In this document: one piece after another, positions 43,293 to 53,118 of the stretch
Position numbering within the stretch: position 1 is the first letter of the stretch
Layout: each line of letters begins with the position of its first letter
Assembly: GCA_902492995.1 (NCBI GenBank)
Contig: CABUNR010000004.1
Span: forward strand, 1 to 61,261
DNA from: OMSK01 sp902492995
GTDB taxonomy: Bacteria > Bacillota_I > Bacilli_A > RF39 > UBA660
Length of the DNA stretch: 61,261 nucleotides
Direction of reading: 5' to 3'
Made by a program: the position numbers and the translations under genes
The notes under the pieces: generated by a model
What the model was told of the DNA's origin: nothing
Database searches by the model: none
What the model saw: the letters and a program-made list of their open reading frames with translations, nothing else

Positions 43293-44477
43293 ATGGCAAA
43301 AGCAAAATATGATCGTTCAAAACCACATGTTAACATTGGTACAATTGGACACGTAGATCATGGTAAAACAACTTTAACTGCTGCTATTTCAAAATGCTTA
43401 GCAGGAAAATATGGTAACGAACAAGTTGACTTCGCTAACATTGATAAAGCACCAGAAGAAAGAGAACGTGGTATTACAATTAATACTGCACATATCGAAT
43501 ACTCAACAGAAAAAAGACACTACGCACACGTAGACTGTCCAGGACATGCTGATTATGTAAAAAATATGATTACAGGAGCAGCTCAAATGGATGGTGCAAT
43601 CTTAGTTATTGCAGCAACTGATGGACCTATGGCACAAACTCGTGAACATATCTTATTATCACGTCAAGTTGGTGTACCTCGTATGGTTGTATTCATGAAT
43701 AAATGTGATATGGTTGATGATGAAGAATTATTAGACCTTGTTGAAATGGAAATTCGTGAATTATTAAATGAATATGGATTCGACGGAGATAACACTCCAA
43801 TCATTAGAGGATCAGCTTTAAAAGCACTTGAAGGAGATCCAGCTTGGACATCAAAAATTGATGAACTTATGGATGCTGTTGACACTTGGATTGAAACTCC
43901 AGTTCATGACTTAGATAAACCATTCTTAATGCCAATTGAAGATGTGTTTACAATTACAGGACGTGGAACTGTAGTTACAGGACGTGTTGAAAGAGGACAA
44001 TTAAAACTTAATGATGAAGTTGAAATCGTTGGACTTAAACCAACACAAAAATCTGTTGTTACAGGAATTGAAATGTTCCGTAAACAATTAGATTCTGCAC
44101 AAGCAGGAGATAATGCTGGTATCTTATTACGTGGTATCTCAAGAGACGATGTAGAACGTGGTCAAGTATTAGCTAAACCAGGTTCAGTTACTCCACATAC
44201 TAAATTCAAAGCTCAAGTTTATGTACTAAGCAAAGAAGAAGGTGGAAGACATACTCCATTCTTCAGCAACTACCGTCCACAATTCTATTTCAGAACTACA
44301 GACGTAACTGGTGTTATTGAATTACCAGAAGGTGTTGAAATGGTTATGCCTGGAGATAACGTTGAAATGACAGTTGAATTAATAGCTCCAATCGCTATTG
44401 AAAATGGAACTAAATTCTCAATCCGTGAAGGTGGTAGAACTGTTGGTTCAGGAAATATCTCTGATATAATTGAATAA
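43293..44477 (+). CDS. tuf: Elongation factor Tu
   Basis: 394 residues. Delivers aminoacyl-tRNA to the ribosome. GHVDHGKTT (19-27), DCPGHADY, NKCDMVDD, SALKALEGD. Richer in C-ending codons than its neighbours, as expected for a very highly expressed gene. AAAGGAGG before the ATG and a strong terminator after. Confidence 0.99.
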   Translation: MAKAKYDRSKPHVNIGTIGHVDHGKTTLTAAISKCLAGKYGNEQVDFANIDKAPEERERGITINTAHIEYSTEKRHYAHVDCPGHADYVKNMITGAAQMDGAILVIAATDGPMAQTREHILLSRQVGVPRMVVFMNKCDMVDDEELLDLVEMEIRELLNEYGFDGDNTPIIRGSALKALEGDPAWTSKIDELMDAVDTWIETPVHDLDKPFLMPIEDVFTITGRGTVVTGRVERGQLKLNDEVEIVGLKPTQKSVVTGIEMFRKQLDSAQAGDNAGILLRGISRDDVERGQVLAKPGSVTPHTKFKAQVYVLSKEEGGRHTPFFSNYRPQFYFRTTDVTGVIELPEGVEMVMPGDNVEMTVELIAPIAIENGTKFSIREGGRTVGSGNISDIIE

Positions 44478-44481
44478 AATT

Positions 44482-44509
44482 AAAGCAAACATTATGTTTG
44501 CTTTTTTTT
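44482..44509 (+). terminator. Terminator after tuf
   Basis: AGCAAACA (44484-44491), TTA, TGTTTGCT (44495-44502), then T8. A second hairpin (AAATATAGAA/TTCTATATTT, about 44516-44541) serves the convergent gene. Confidence 0.88.
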
Positions 44510-44533
44510 GTAAAAAAATATAGAAAATTAATT

Positions 44534-45772
44534 CTATATTTTTAATATATTTTTAAGTGGTACAGCTTTATATAAATAATATAATGTATCATTACAAATT
44601 AATTCAATATCACCTAGATATTCATAGCAAAGTGAATTAAAATTAAATTTAAATGAGTTCAATCCTTTATATTGATTATTTATAGTATTTGGATTAGTAA
44701 CACCACCTAAATTAAATCTTTTCATTCCCATTTTAGAATACATTTCGCATAATTTCCATATAAGAAGATGCTTTGAATTTAAATTTTTATATTTTTTATC
44801 ATAGCCATCTATAAAGATATATGCTTCATCTTTATCTTTTATTATAAGAGCTGTTGATGTAATAATACCATTTGGATTTTCTTTTAAATATCTTGTTGCT
44901 TTAACTAGAACTTTTTTGTAATAATTCAATTTTTTATCTTCTTCCATTTTTTTTATAATATTTTTTTCATTATTTTCAATATTACTTGAAATAACAGTAC
45001 TATAATGTTGACATATTGCTTCTTGATTAAGATATTGTTTTTGAATTTTATTTAAATATTCATTTGTATCTAATTTGGTATAGAAAAATTCTGCATCTTT
45101 TCCAAATTTATTATAAATATTTTTAATGTAATTAAAGTTTCTAGAATATTTTGTTTTTATTTGAGCATATAAGTATTCAAGCTCATCAATTGATCCTTTA
45201 TATACTTTTATTCCGTTTGCCTCAGCACTTCTGATTTTTGTTCTAAATTCCTTTTTTATATTTTTAAATAAAATATAATATGGAACATTTAAATCTATTA
45301 CTGCTTCAAATCTTGGTTTTAATGCTTCAAAGTAGTTATTATAACCTAAATGTTTATATCCTAATTTATTTAAATTAAATATAATATTATCATAATAATT
45401 ATTATGATTAATTATATTATACTTCATATCAGTTATTGATTTTAATATGATAGGACATAGTTTTATCGATAGCACATTTTTTTTACTTAAATATTTTTTT
45501 AACATTGTAGTAAATGTTTTAAGTAAATTAAAGTTATTGTAATCTAGTAAGAATCCTCTAGGTGCATATCCATATTTAACTTTTCCTTTTTTTTCAATTA
45601 TTATTAAAGAAGCTGCTAAGATATTTTCATTATCAACTAATCCAAGTAATAATGTTTCAAAGTTTTCTAAATTCATTACTTCTTTATATGGTACACTTTG
45701 ATATAAAGATGATGAATTAAAGCTATTTTTAAATTTATTAAATTCTAAATCAGTTAATTCTTTTAATATCAT
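44534..45772 (-). CDS. FemAB-family aminoacyltransferase / lipid II interpeptide-bridge enzyme
   Basis: 412 residues on the minus strand. FemX/FemA-type proteins add amino acids from aminoacyl-tRNA to the peptidoglycan stem lysine. The family layout is visible: N-terminal GNAT-like half (YGYAPRGFLLDY), a central basic coiled region (about 200-290, with FRTKIRSAEANGIKV before it) and the C-terminal GNAT half (GIITSTALIIKDKDEAYIFIDG, LLIWKLCEMYSKMGMKRFNLGGVTN). Start preceded by AAAGGAG. Divergent from murD, another wall-synthesis gene. The added amino acid cannot be told from sequence. Confidence 0.88.
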   Translation of the reverse strand: MILKELTDLEFNKFKNSFNSSSLYQSVPYKEVMNLENFETLLLGLVDNENILAASLIIIEKKGKVKYGYAPRGFLLDYNNFNLLKTFTTMLKKYLSKKNVLSIKLCPIILKSITDMKYNIINHNNYYDNIIFNLNKLGYKHLGYNNYFEALKPRFEAVIDLNVPYYILFKNIKKEFRTKIRSAEANGIKVYKGSIDELEYLYAQIKTKYSRNFNYIKNIYNKFGKDAEFFYTKLDTNEYLNKIQKQYLNQEAICQHYSTVISSNIENNEKNIIKKMEEDKKLNYYKKVLVKATRYLKENPNGIITSTALIIKDKDEAYIFIDGYDKKYKNLNSKHLLIWKLCEMYSKMGMKRFNLGGVTNPNTINNQYKGLNSFKFNFNSLCYEYLGDIELICNDTLYYLYKAVPLKNILKI

Positions 45773-45878
45773 TATAATCTCCTTTCATATAGTGTATTAT
45801 AACATATTTTATTTTTAAAATATATACTATTAACAATAATTCTTTTTTTTGATATAATTATTTTGGGAGAATGATAAT

Positions 45879-47210
45879 ATGTTTGAAAATAAAAAAATAT
45901 TTATATTTGGAATGGCTAAGAGTGGATATGAAGCTGCTAAATTACTTTCTAAATATAACAATGAAATAATTATAACAGACAGTAAAATGCAAGATGAAAA
46001 TCATATTAAAGAGTTAGAAAGCTTAAACGTAAAGGTTGTAATTACAGATAATCAAATCGATTTAATTGATGAATCATTTGATTATATGATTAAAAATCCT
46101 GGTATACCAGCTAATAACCCTTTAGTTGTAAAGGCAAAAAGTTTAAATATTAAAGTAATAAATGAAATAGAAGCTGCTTATCACTTTTTACCTAAAAATG
46201 TAAAAATTATTGGAATAACTGGCTCAAATGGTAAGACGACAACAACAACAATTACTTATGAGATGCTAAAGATGAAATATGATAATGTATATTTAGGTGG
46301 TAATATAGGATATCCTTTGTCACAAATAGTTGAAAATATAAAAGAAAATTCTATATTAGTTATGGAAATATCAGATCATCAATTATGTGATATGTATGAC
46401 TTTAAAACAGATATAAGTATGTTACTTAATTTAGTTCATGCTCATATAGATTTTCATGGAACATATGAAAAATATATGGAAATGAAAAAGAGAATATTTA
46501 ATAATCATACAGAAAAAGATATAGCAATACTAAATTATAATAATAATGATGTTTTATCTTTGACAGGTGATATCAAATCAAAAAAGATTTATTTTTCAAG
46601 TACAAGTGTAAAAGATGCTTATATAAAAAATGGTGCTATTTATTATAAAAATGAGGAAGTTATTAAGTTAGATAAAATAAAATTAAAAGGAATTCACAAT
46701 TATGAAAATATAATGGCATCAATCATTGCTTTAAAAGAATTTGATGTAGAAAATGAAATAATTGAAAAATATTTATCTAATTTTAATGGAGTAGAACATA
46801 GAATTGAATATGTTAGAACATTAAATGGAAGAGTATTTTATAATGATTCAAAATCTACAAATAATGAAGCAACAATTACAGCTTTAAAAACTTTTAATAC
46901 ACCAACTATTTTAATTATGGGTGGATTAGATAGAAATATTCCTTTTGATGATTTAAAAGAATATTTAACTAATGTTAAAGCAATTGTATGTTTTGGAGAA
47001 ACAAAAGATAAAATAAAAGAATTTGCAAACAAAAATAACTTAGAATGTTATGTTCTTGATGATTTAGAAAGTTCTACTAAAAAAGCATATGAGATAAGTA
47101 GTGATAAAGATACGATTTTATTATCTCCAGCATGTGCTTCATGGGATCAATTTAAATCATTTGAAGATAGAGGAGATTTATTTAAAAAAATAGTTAATGA
47201 ATTAAATTAG
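45879..47210 (+). CDS. murD: UDP-N-acetylmuramoyl-L-alanine--D-glutamate ligase
   Basis: 443 residues. Cytoplasmic peptidoglycan precursor synthesis: adds D-Glu to UDP-MurNAc-L-Ala using ATP. N-terminal UDP-binding domain (FIFGMAKSGYEAAKLL), central ATPase GITGSNGKTTTT (about 112-123), NLVHAHIDFHGTYEKY, and C-terminal ILIMGGLDRNIPFDDL with LLSPACASWDQFKSFEDRG. TATAAT and GGGAG lie just upstream. It is outside the usual dcw cluster. Confidence 0.97.
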   Translation: MFENKKIFIFGMAKSGYEAAKLLSKYNNEIIITDSKMQDENHIKELESLNVKVVITDNQIDLIDESFDYMIKNPGIPANNPLVVKAKSLNIKVINEIEAAYHFLPKNVKIIGITGSNGKTTTTTITYEMLKMKYDNVYLGGNIGYPLSQIVENIKENSILVMEISDHQLCDMYDFKTDISMLLNLVHAHIDFHGTYEKYMEMKKRIFNNHTEKDIAILNYNNNDVLSLTGDIKSKKIYFSSTSVKDAYIKNGAIYYKNEEVIKLDKIKLKGIHNYENIMASIIALKEFDVENEIIEKYLSNFNGVEHRIEYVRTLNGRVFYNDSKSTNNEATITALKTFNTPTILIMGGLDRNIPFDDLKEYLTNVKAIVCFGETKDKIKEFANKNNLECYVLDDLESSTKKAYEISSDKDTILLSPACASWDQFKSFEDRGDLFKKIVNELN

Positions 47211-47223
47211 GAAAGAGGATAAT

Positions 47224-48465
47224 ATGAAAATAAAAAATGTAATAGGACGTGAAGTACTTGATTCAAGAGGAAACCCAACTGTTGAGGTTGATGTTATATT
47301 AGAAGATGGAACACTTGGTAGAGCAATAGTCCCATCTGGAGCATCAACTGGAGTTAGAGAAGCATTAGAACTTAGAGATGGTGGAAGCCGTTTTATGGGG
47401 AAGGGTGTTTTAAAAGCTGTAGAAAATGTTAATGGACCATTAAGAGATTTAGTAATTGATATGGATGCATCAAATCAAAAAGAACTTGATTATGCTATGA
47501 TAAATCTAGATGGTACTCAAACAAAAAGCAAATTTGGAGCTAATGCTATTTTAGGTATTAGTATGGCAAGTATGAAAGCTATGGCAAATAGTGAGAAAAA
47601 ACCACTTTATAAATATGTTAATGAAAAATATGGAAATGGTAAAATGTCAGAACCAAGACCAATGATGAATATTATTAATGGTGGAGCTCATGCTGATAAT
47701 AGACTTGACTTTCAAGAATATATGATTATACCAATGGCTGATACAATTCATGATAGAGTAAGAATTGGTGCAGAAGTATTTCATAATTTAAAAAATGTTT
47801 TAAAAGCTAAAGGATTAGTTACTAGTGTTGGTGATGAAGGTGGATTTGCTCCTGATTTAAATTCAAATAGTGAAGGCTTTGAACTTATAATGGAAGCAAT
47901 TAAAGCTGCAGGATATGAACCTGGTAGGGATGTATGTATGGCAATAGATGTTGCAGCATCAGAATTTTACAATAACGGAAAATATGAGTTAAAAGGTGAA
48001 GGAAGAACTCTTACAACAGAAGAATTGATTTTGTATTATGAAGAATTAGTAAATAAGTATCCTATCATTTCTATTGAAGATCCTGTTGATGAAAATGATT
48101 GGGATGGATTTAGATTAGTTACAGAAAAAATAGGTGATAAAGTTCAATTAGTTGGTGATGATTTATTTGTTACAAACAAAAAATGTTTACAAATGGGTAT
48201 TGATAAAAAAGCTGGAAATGCTATTCTATTGAAAGTTAATCAAATTGGTACTATAACTGAAACTTTAGAAACAATAAAGCTTGCAAGAGAAAATAATTAT
48301 GCAACTATAATTTCACATAGAAGTGGTGAAACTGAGGATACAACAATTGCTGATTTAGCTGTAGGACTTGATTTAGGACAAATAAAAACAGGATCTATGT
48401 CTAGAACAGATAGAATTTGTAAATATAACCAATTAATGAGAATTGAGGAAGAATTAAGTAAGTGA
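47224..48465 (+). CDS. eno: Enolase
   Basis: 413 residues, a little shorter than the usual 430. Converts 2-phosphoglycerate to phosphoenolpyruvate. VLDSRGNPTVEVDV (11-24), PSGASTG loop, VGDEGGFAPDL, SIEDPVDENDWDGF, VGDDLFVTN, LLKVNQIGT (catalytic Lys) and SHRSGETEDTTIADLAVG. GAAAGAGGATAAT precedes the ATG. It stands alone here, not in a gap-pgk-tpi-pgm operon. Confidence 0.98.
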   Translation: MKIKNVIGREVLDSRGNPTVEVDVILEDGTLGRAIVPSGASTGVREALELRDGGSRFMGKGVLKAVENVNGPLRDLVIDMDASNQKELDYAMINLDGTQTKSKFGANAILGISMASMKAMANSEKKPLYKYVNEKYGNGKMSEPRPMMNIINGGAHADNRLDFQEYMIIPMADTIHDRVRIGAEVFHNLKNVLKAKGLVTSVGDEGGFAPDLNSNSEGFELIMEAIKAAGYEPGRDVCMAIDVAASEFYNNGKYELKGEGRTLTTEELILYYEELVNKYPIISIEDPVDENDWDGFRLVTEKIGDKVQLVGDDLFVTNKKCLQMGIDKKAGNAILLKVNQIGTITETLETIKLARENNYATIISHRSGETEDTTIADLAVGLDLGQIKTGSMSRTDRICKYNQLMRIEEELSK

Positions 48466-48486
48466 GATTAAAGTATCTCACTTTTA
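48460..48486 (+). terminator. Terminator after enolase
   Basis: 9-bp stem AAGTGAGAT (48460-48468) with ATCTCACTT (48475-48483), overlapping the enolase TGA stop, then TT and A/T-rich sequence. Confidence 0.7.
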
Positions 48487-48511
48487 TGTTATAATATAAC
48501 TAGGTGATTTT

Positions 48512-50683
48512 ATGTTTGTAGAAGTACTTGTAGAAATTAAAGCAAAAAAAATAGATAAAACATTTACATATAGTGTTCCAAAAAATTTAGAAAAAAGTAT
48601 AGAAATAGGTAAGAGAGTTTTAGTACCTTTTGGTAAACAAAAATTAGAGGGTTTTATTTTAAAGTTGCTTAATAATAAAACATTTGATTATGAAACAAAA
48701 GATATTATAGATGTAATTGATATAAAACCTGTATTAAATAATGAATTATTAAAACTTGGAATTTTTATAAAAGAAAAAACTTTATGTAATTTAATAACTG
48801 CATATCAAACTATGTTACCAACTGCTTTAAAAGCAAAACATAAAATTAAAATAAATAAAAAATATATTACTTATTTAAGTTTAAATAGAAATTATAATGA
48901 TGCAATAACAGTAGCAACAAATGAAAACCAAAAATTAATAATTGAAAAATTAAAAAATAATAAAATTAAAAAAAGTGATTTAAAAAATCTTTCTTTATCA
49001 AGTATAAATACGTTAATAAAAAAAGATGTAATAAAAGAAGAAAAAATAGAAAAATATAGACTTAAAAATAATTATATAAAAGATACTATAAAGCCTAAAT
49101 TAACTAAAGAGCAAGAGCAAGCTATAACTAAGATAAATAATGATTATGAAAAGCCTGTACTTCTTCATGGAGTAACTGGAAGTGGAAAAACAGAAGTTTA
49201 TATGCAAGTGATTGAAAATAATTTGAGGGAAGGTAAAACCGCTATTGTTTTAGTTCCAGAAATTAGTTTAACTCCACAACTTGTTTCAACGTTTAAAAGT
49301 CGTTTTAAGGATGATATAGCTATATTACATAGTGGTTTATCAGATGGTGAAAAATATGATGAGTGGAGAAAAATAGAAAATAATGATGTATCTATTGTAA
49401 TAGGTGCTAGAAGTGCCATATTTGCTCCTTTAAATAAAATAGGTGTCATTATAATAGATGAAGAACATTCATCAAATTATAAGCAAGAAAATAATCCTAA
49501 ATATAATACTATAGATATAGCTTTATTTAGAACAAAGTATAATAATGCTAAATTAATACTTGGAAGTGCAACTCCTTCTATAGAATCATATACAAAAGCA
49601 AAAATAGGTATATATGATTTAGTAGAAATGAAAAATAGAGTAAATAATAATTTACCTCATGTAACATTAGTTGATATGAAAGAGGAATATAGAAAAGGCA
49701 ATAAAATTATATCTGACGAATTAAAAAATAAAATGATAAAAGCTATTAATAATGGTGAACAAGTAATGCTTTTACTTAATAGAAGAGGCTATTCAACTAC
49801 AACAGTATGTAAAGAATGTGGTTATACTTTAAAATGTCCAAATTGTGATATACCTCTTGTTTATCATAAGAATTCTAATTATTCTAGATGTCATTATTGT
49901 GGGTATGCTATTAAAAAAATTGTAAAATGTCCAAATTGTGATAGTGAAGATATAAATGATTATGGAATGGGTACTGAAAAATTAGAACAATATATAAAAC
50001 TTAATATAGAAAATTCTAAAGTTATTAGAATGGATGTAGATACAACTAGTAAAAAAGGTGCTCATGAAAAAATAATAAAACAATTTGAAAATAAAGAATA
50101 TAATGTGTTGATTGGAACACAAATGATATCAAAAGGTTTAGATTTTCCATTTGTATCAGTAGTGGGTGTTATTAATGCTGATCAAACTCTTAATATTCCT
50201 GATTTTAGAAGTAGTGAGAGAACCTTTGAACTTTTAAATCAAGTTGCTGGAAGAGCTGGAAGATCTAAAATTAAAGGTGAAGTTGTTATTCAAGGATTCA
50301 ATATTGATCACTATAGTATAGTAACTTCAAGTAACCATGATTATAAAACTTTTTATAATTTAGAGCTTGGCATTAGAAAAAAATTAGGTTATAGTCCTTA
50401 TTATAATCTATGTTTAATAAAATTATCATATAAAGATTTTGATACTTTATTAAAAGAAGGAAACAAGATTGTATCTTATTTAAAAAGTAAAAATTTAGCT
50501 AATACAAAAATACTTGGACCTAGTGTTTCTAGTATTCCAAAAATTAACAATATTTATTATGTTAGTATTGTTATAAAATATAAAAATACAAATGAATTAA
50601 AAAAAGAATTGATATATATAGATAATCTTTATAAAACTAAAAAGGTAAATTTAGAATGTGATTTAAATCCAATTAGATTATAA
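48512..50683 (+). CDS. priA: Primosomal replication protein PriA (helicase N')
   Basis: 723 residues. Restarts collapsed forks by loading the primosome. N-terminal 3'-binding domain, Walker A GVTGSGKTEVY (about 220-230), DEEH box IIIDEEHSSNYKQ, and a zinc cluster with paired CxxC motifs (CKECGYTLKCPNCD, then CHYCGY and CPNCDS). Helicase motifs V and VI read IGTQMISKGLDFP and QVAGRAGRS. AGGTGATTTT before the ATG. Confidence 0.97.
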   Translation: MFVEVLVEIKAKKIDKTFTYSVPKNLEKSIEIGKRVLVPFGKQKLEGFILKLLNNKTFDYETKDIIDVIDIKPVLNNELLKLGIFIKEKTLCNLITAYQTMLPTALKAKHKIKINKKYITYLSLNRNYNDAITVATNENQKLIIEKLKNNKIKKSDLKNLSLSSINTLIKKDVIKEEKIEKYRLKNNYIKDTIKPKLTKEQEQAITKINNDYEKPVLLHGVTGSGKTEVYMQVIENNLREGKTAIVLVPEISLTPQLVSTFKSRFKDDIAILHSGLSDGEKYDEWRKIENNDVSIVIGARSAIFAPLNKIGVIIIDEEHSSNYKQENNPKYNTIDIALFRTKYNNAKLILGSATPSIESYTKAKIGIYDLVEMKNRVNNNLPHVTLVDMKEEYRKGNKIISDELKNKMIKAINNGEQVMLLLNRRGYSTTTVCKECGYTLKCPNCDIPLVYHKNSNYSRCHYCGYAIKKIVKCPNCDSEDINDYGMGTEKLEQYIKLNIENSKVIRMDVDTTSKKGAHEKIIKQFENKEYNVLIGTQMISKGLDFPFVSVVGVINADQTLNIPDFRSSERTFELLNQVAGRAGRSKIKGEVVIQGFNIDHYSIVTSSNHDYKTFYNLELGIRKKLGYSPYYNLCLIKLSYKDFDTLLKEGNKIVSYLKSKNLANTKILGPSVSSIPKINNIYYVSIVIKYKNTNELKKELIYIDNLYKTKKVNLECDLNPIRL

Positions 50684-50751
50684 AATTTGTCGAAAAAAAT
50701 CTTGATAAATGATTACATCTCATATATAATTATTATGTTAGGAGAGTAAAA

Positions 50752-52044
50752 ATGGAGAAGAAGTTTAGAATTATAAGTATCTTATTTATAATAGGATGTT
50801 TTATTTATTATGGGGGAAGATTTGGATATTATTATATGAAATATAATAAAAAATCTAGTAATACAGAAGAAAGTGAAGTACTTGCTGTTACAATTCAAAA
50901 ACAAGGAATTGTAAGTAGTGGAGATGGTCTTTATAATAATAGTGGTGAACTAATTTATAAGGGTAAAAATGTTAACAATTATTTATCTTACTCTAATATT
51001 TTATGGCGTATTGTAAAAGTTAATAGTGATAATTCAATTGTTTTAGTAACAGATAGTAAGATTAATGACTTAGCTTATGGTGTATCAAATAGTACTTATT
51101 TAAAATCAAATATTAATGATTATTTAAATAAAAGTTTAGAAAATACAGGAATATTTGAGACAATATTAAATAATAAAGAAAAATTATTGACTAAAAATAC
51201 TTTGTGTTTAGATGATGTTAATAATATAAAAAAGATAACTTGTAAAAATAAAGATACAAATATGTATGTTAGTTTATTAAGTGTTAGTGATTATTTAAAT
51301 AGTAAAAATAGTGATAGTTATATTAATAATGTTGATACGTTATGGCTTTATAATAAAACTAGTGATAATAAAGCTTGGTATATAAATAATGGTAAATTAC
51401 TTAAGGGGTCAACACTTAATATGCATGGAGTAAAAGCTGTTATTACTTTAAAAAATACTATAGGTAGTATATCTGGAGATGGATCTTTAAATAATCCTTA
51501 TAAAATAGAAAAAGATGATAATGAAGTTTCATTTAATAAATATGTTAAATTAGGTAATGATTTATATACTATAAATGATATTAATTCATCTAGTATTAAA
51601 CTTGTTTCAACGACTTTAATTAATGATATAACTTCTAGAAGTATTAATTATTATAATAAAAATTTTGATTCTAAAGTTACATCATCTATAGCTTATTATT
51701 TAAATAATAAATATTATAATAGTTTATCATATAAAAATATTTTAACTGATTGTACTTTTTATACAGGTGATTATAATAAATTAACAAATTATGATTATAA
51801 AAATATCTATAAAGGGAAAGTTATATCTAAAGTTGGATTATTATCAATTGCTGATTTAAACTTAAATAATAATTTAACCGATTATTTTACTTTAAATAAA
51901 TTAGATAATAAAATTTATTATGTAAAAAATAATGATACAAATATTTCTTCAATTAATAAAATACGAACTAGTATTTGTATAGATAAAAATACTAAATTAA
52001 AAGGTAATGGAACAAAAACAAATCCATTCGAATTAGAGGTGTAG
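50752..52044 (+). CDS. Exported two-domain surface protein of unknown function
   Basis: 430 residues, rich in Asn/Ser/Tyr. N-terminal anchor or signal helix (about 6-27, IISILFIIGCFIYYGGRF), then two copies of an extracytoplasmic domain. Each copy has a LWRIVKVNSDNSIVLV-like strand, a SVSDYL / SIADLN-like segment, a Cys pair, and ends in a DGSLNNPYKI or NGTKTNPFEL motif (about 255 and 425). I do not know a named function; similar domains occur beside pilin-like proteins in gut Bacillota. AGGAGAG precedes the ATG. The next gene starts two bases after its stop, so they work together. Confidence 0.7.
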   Translation: MEKKFRIISILFIIGCFIYYGGRFGYYYMKYNKKSSNTEESEVLAVTIQKQGIVSSGDGLYNNSGELIYKGKNVNNYLSYSNILWRIVKVNSDNSIVLVTDSKINDLAYGVSNSTYLKSNINDYLNKSLENTGIFETILNNKEKLLTKNTLCLDDVNNIKKITCKNKDTNMYVSLLSVSDYLNSKNSDSYINNVDTLWLYNKTSDNKAWYINNGKLLKGSTLNMHGVKAVITLKNTIGSISGDGSLNNPYKIEKDDNEVSFNKYVKLGNDLYTINDINSSSIKLVSTTLINDITSRSINYYNKNFDSKVTSSIAYYLNNKYYNSLSYKNILTDCTFYTGDYNKLTNYDYKNIYKGKVISKVGLLSIADLNLNNNLTDYFTLNKLDNKIYYVKNNDTNISSINKIRTSICIDKNTKLKGNGTKTNPFELEV

Positions 52045-52045
52045 T

Positions 52046-53062
52046 ATGAAGGAAAAAAGAATAAAAAAGAAATCAACATATTTTATTATTTTATTAGATA
52101 TTTTAGTAGTAGTATGCTTTTTTCTAGCATATGGACCAATTGGGTATTTTAGAAATTTATTTGTAAATACAGCTTTAAAAACTATGAATCATAAATATTT
52201 TGCTTATGTTTTATATAGTGAAGCAACTGTTGAACATATAAAAAATAGTAATTATTTTGTAAGAATAAGTGATACAACAGATATTAATGATATAGTGATT
52301 GATACAAAAGAAAAAAATACATATGATAATGAATATGATAAAGCCATATTAACTCGTGATAATAAAAATGATGATTATAAGGTCTTAAATATTAAAGTAG
52401 GAAGCGCTAATGCACATTTAGTTGCAATATATGATCCTTCTAAAGTACACTTGATAAGCAAAGAACAACTTGGTACACAATACGGTGAGAGAGTTATTAC
52501 TATGTGTAAGAGAAATAAAGGTAAGGTTTGTATTAATGGTGGAGGATTTGTTGATAAAGGATATGGTAGTGGAATACCAAATGGTTATGTTGTAAAGAAT
52601 GGTAAAATTATATGGTCTGATGGATATAATTCTAAAGCAGAACTTATTGGATTTACATATGATAATAAATTACTTTTAACAACTGATTCAGCAGAAAATG
52701 CTATTAAAAATAAAAACTTAAGAGATGCACTTGAATTTGGACCTTTCTTAATCGTTAACGGAAAACCTCTTGAAATAGTTGGTGATCCTTGGGGAAAGGC
52801 TCCAAGAGTTGCAATTGCTCAAAGAAAAGATGGAGTTGTTCTATTCTTAGTTGTTGATGGAGAAAATTATTTGTTTGGAGCATCACTTAAAGATATGATA
52901 GGAACTTTACAAAAATATGGTGCATATAATGCTGCTAATTTAGATGGTGGTACTAGTGCAACTTTAATAATAAATAATGAACTTGTAAATAATCCAGCAG
53001 GTGGTGCAAAAGAAACTGGTGGAAGATATGTAATTACTGGATGGGGATTACTTTCAAATTAG
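52046..53062 (+). CDS. Phosphodiester glycosidase (NAGPA-domain) exported protein
   Basis: 338 residues. An N-terminal membrane helix (about 14-34) places the catalytic domain outside. The NAGPA-type domain (phosphodiester glycosidase, related to the enzyme uncovering mannose 6-phosphate) spans about 125-336: INGGGFVDKGYGSGIPNGYVV, LEFGPFLIVNGKP, APRVAIAQRKDGVVLFLVVDG and the diagnostic NLDGGTSATLI near 308-318. In Bacillota such proteins are linked to surface polysaccharide or teichoic-acid-like polymers. Coupled to the preceding surface protein and followed by a terminator. Confidence 0.87.
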   Translation: MKEKRIKKKSTYFIILLDILVVVCFFLAYGPIGYFRNLFVNTALKTMNHKYFAYVLYSEATVEHIKNSNYFVRISDTTDINDIVIDTKEKNTYDNEYDKAILTRDNKNDDYKVLNIKVGSANAHLVAIYDPSKVHLISKEQLGTQYGERVITMCKRNKGKVCINGGGFVDKGYGSGIPNGYVVKNGKIIWSDGYNSKAELIGFTYDNKLLLTTDSAENAIKNKNLRDALEFGPFLIVNGKPLEIVGDPWGKAPRVAIAQRKDGVVLFLVVDGENYLFGASLKDMIGTLQKYGAYNAANLDGGTSATLIINNELVNNPAGGAKETGGRYVITGWGLLSN

Positions 53063-53086
53063 AACACAATGTGTTCTTTTCTTTTA
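53061..53086 (+). terminator. Terminator after the glycosidase gene
   Basis: AGAACAC (53061-53067), AAT, GTGTTCT (53071-53077), followed by TTTCTTTTATTTT. Confidence 0.75.
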
Positions 53087-53118
53087 TTTTTTGATATAAT
53101 GTAATAGGAGGTTATTCT

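Noticed and set aside
43664..43885. Minus-strand open frame inside tuf
   Set aside because: Shadow of a highly conserved, codon-biased gene; no independent start signal.
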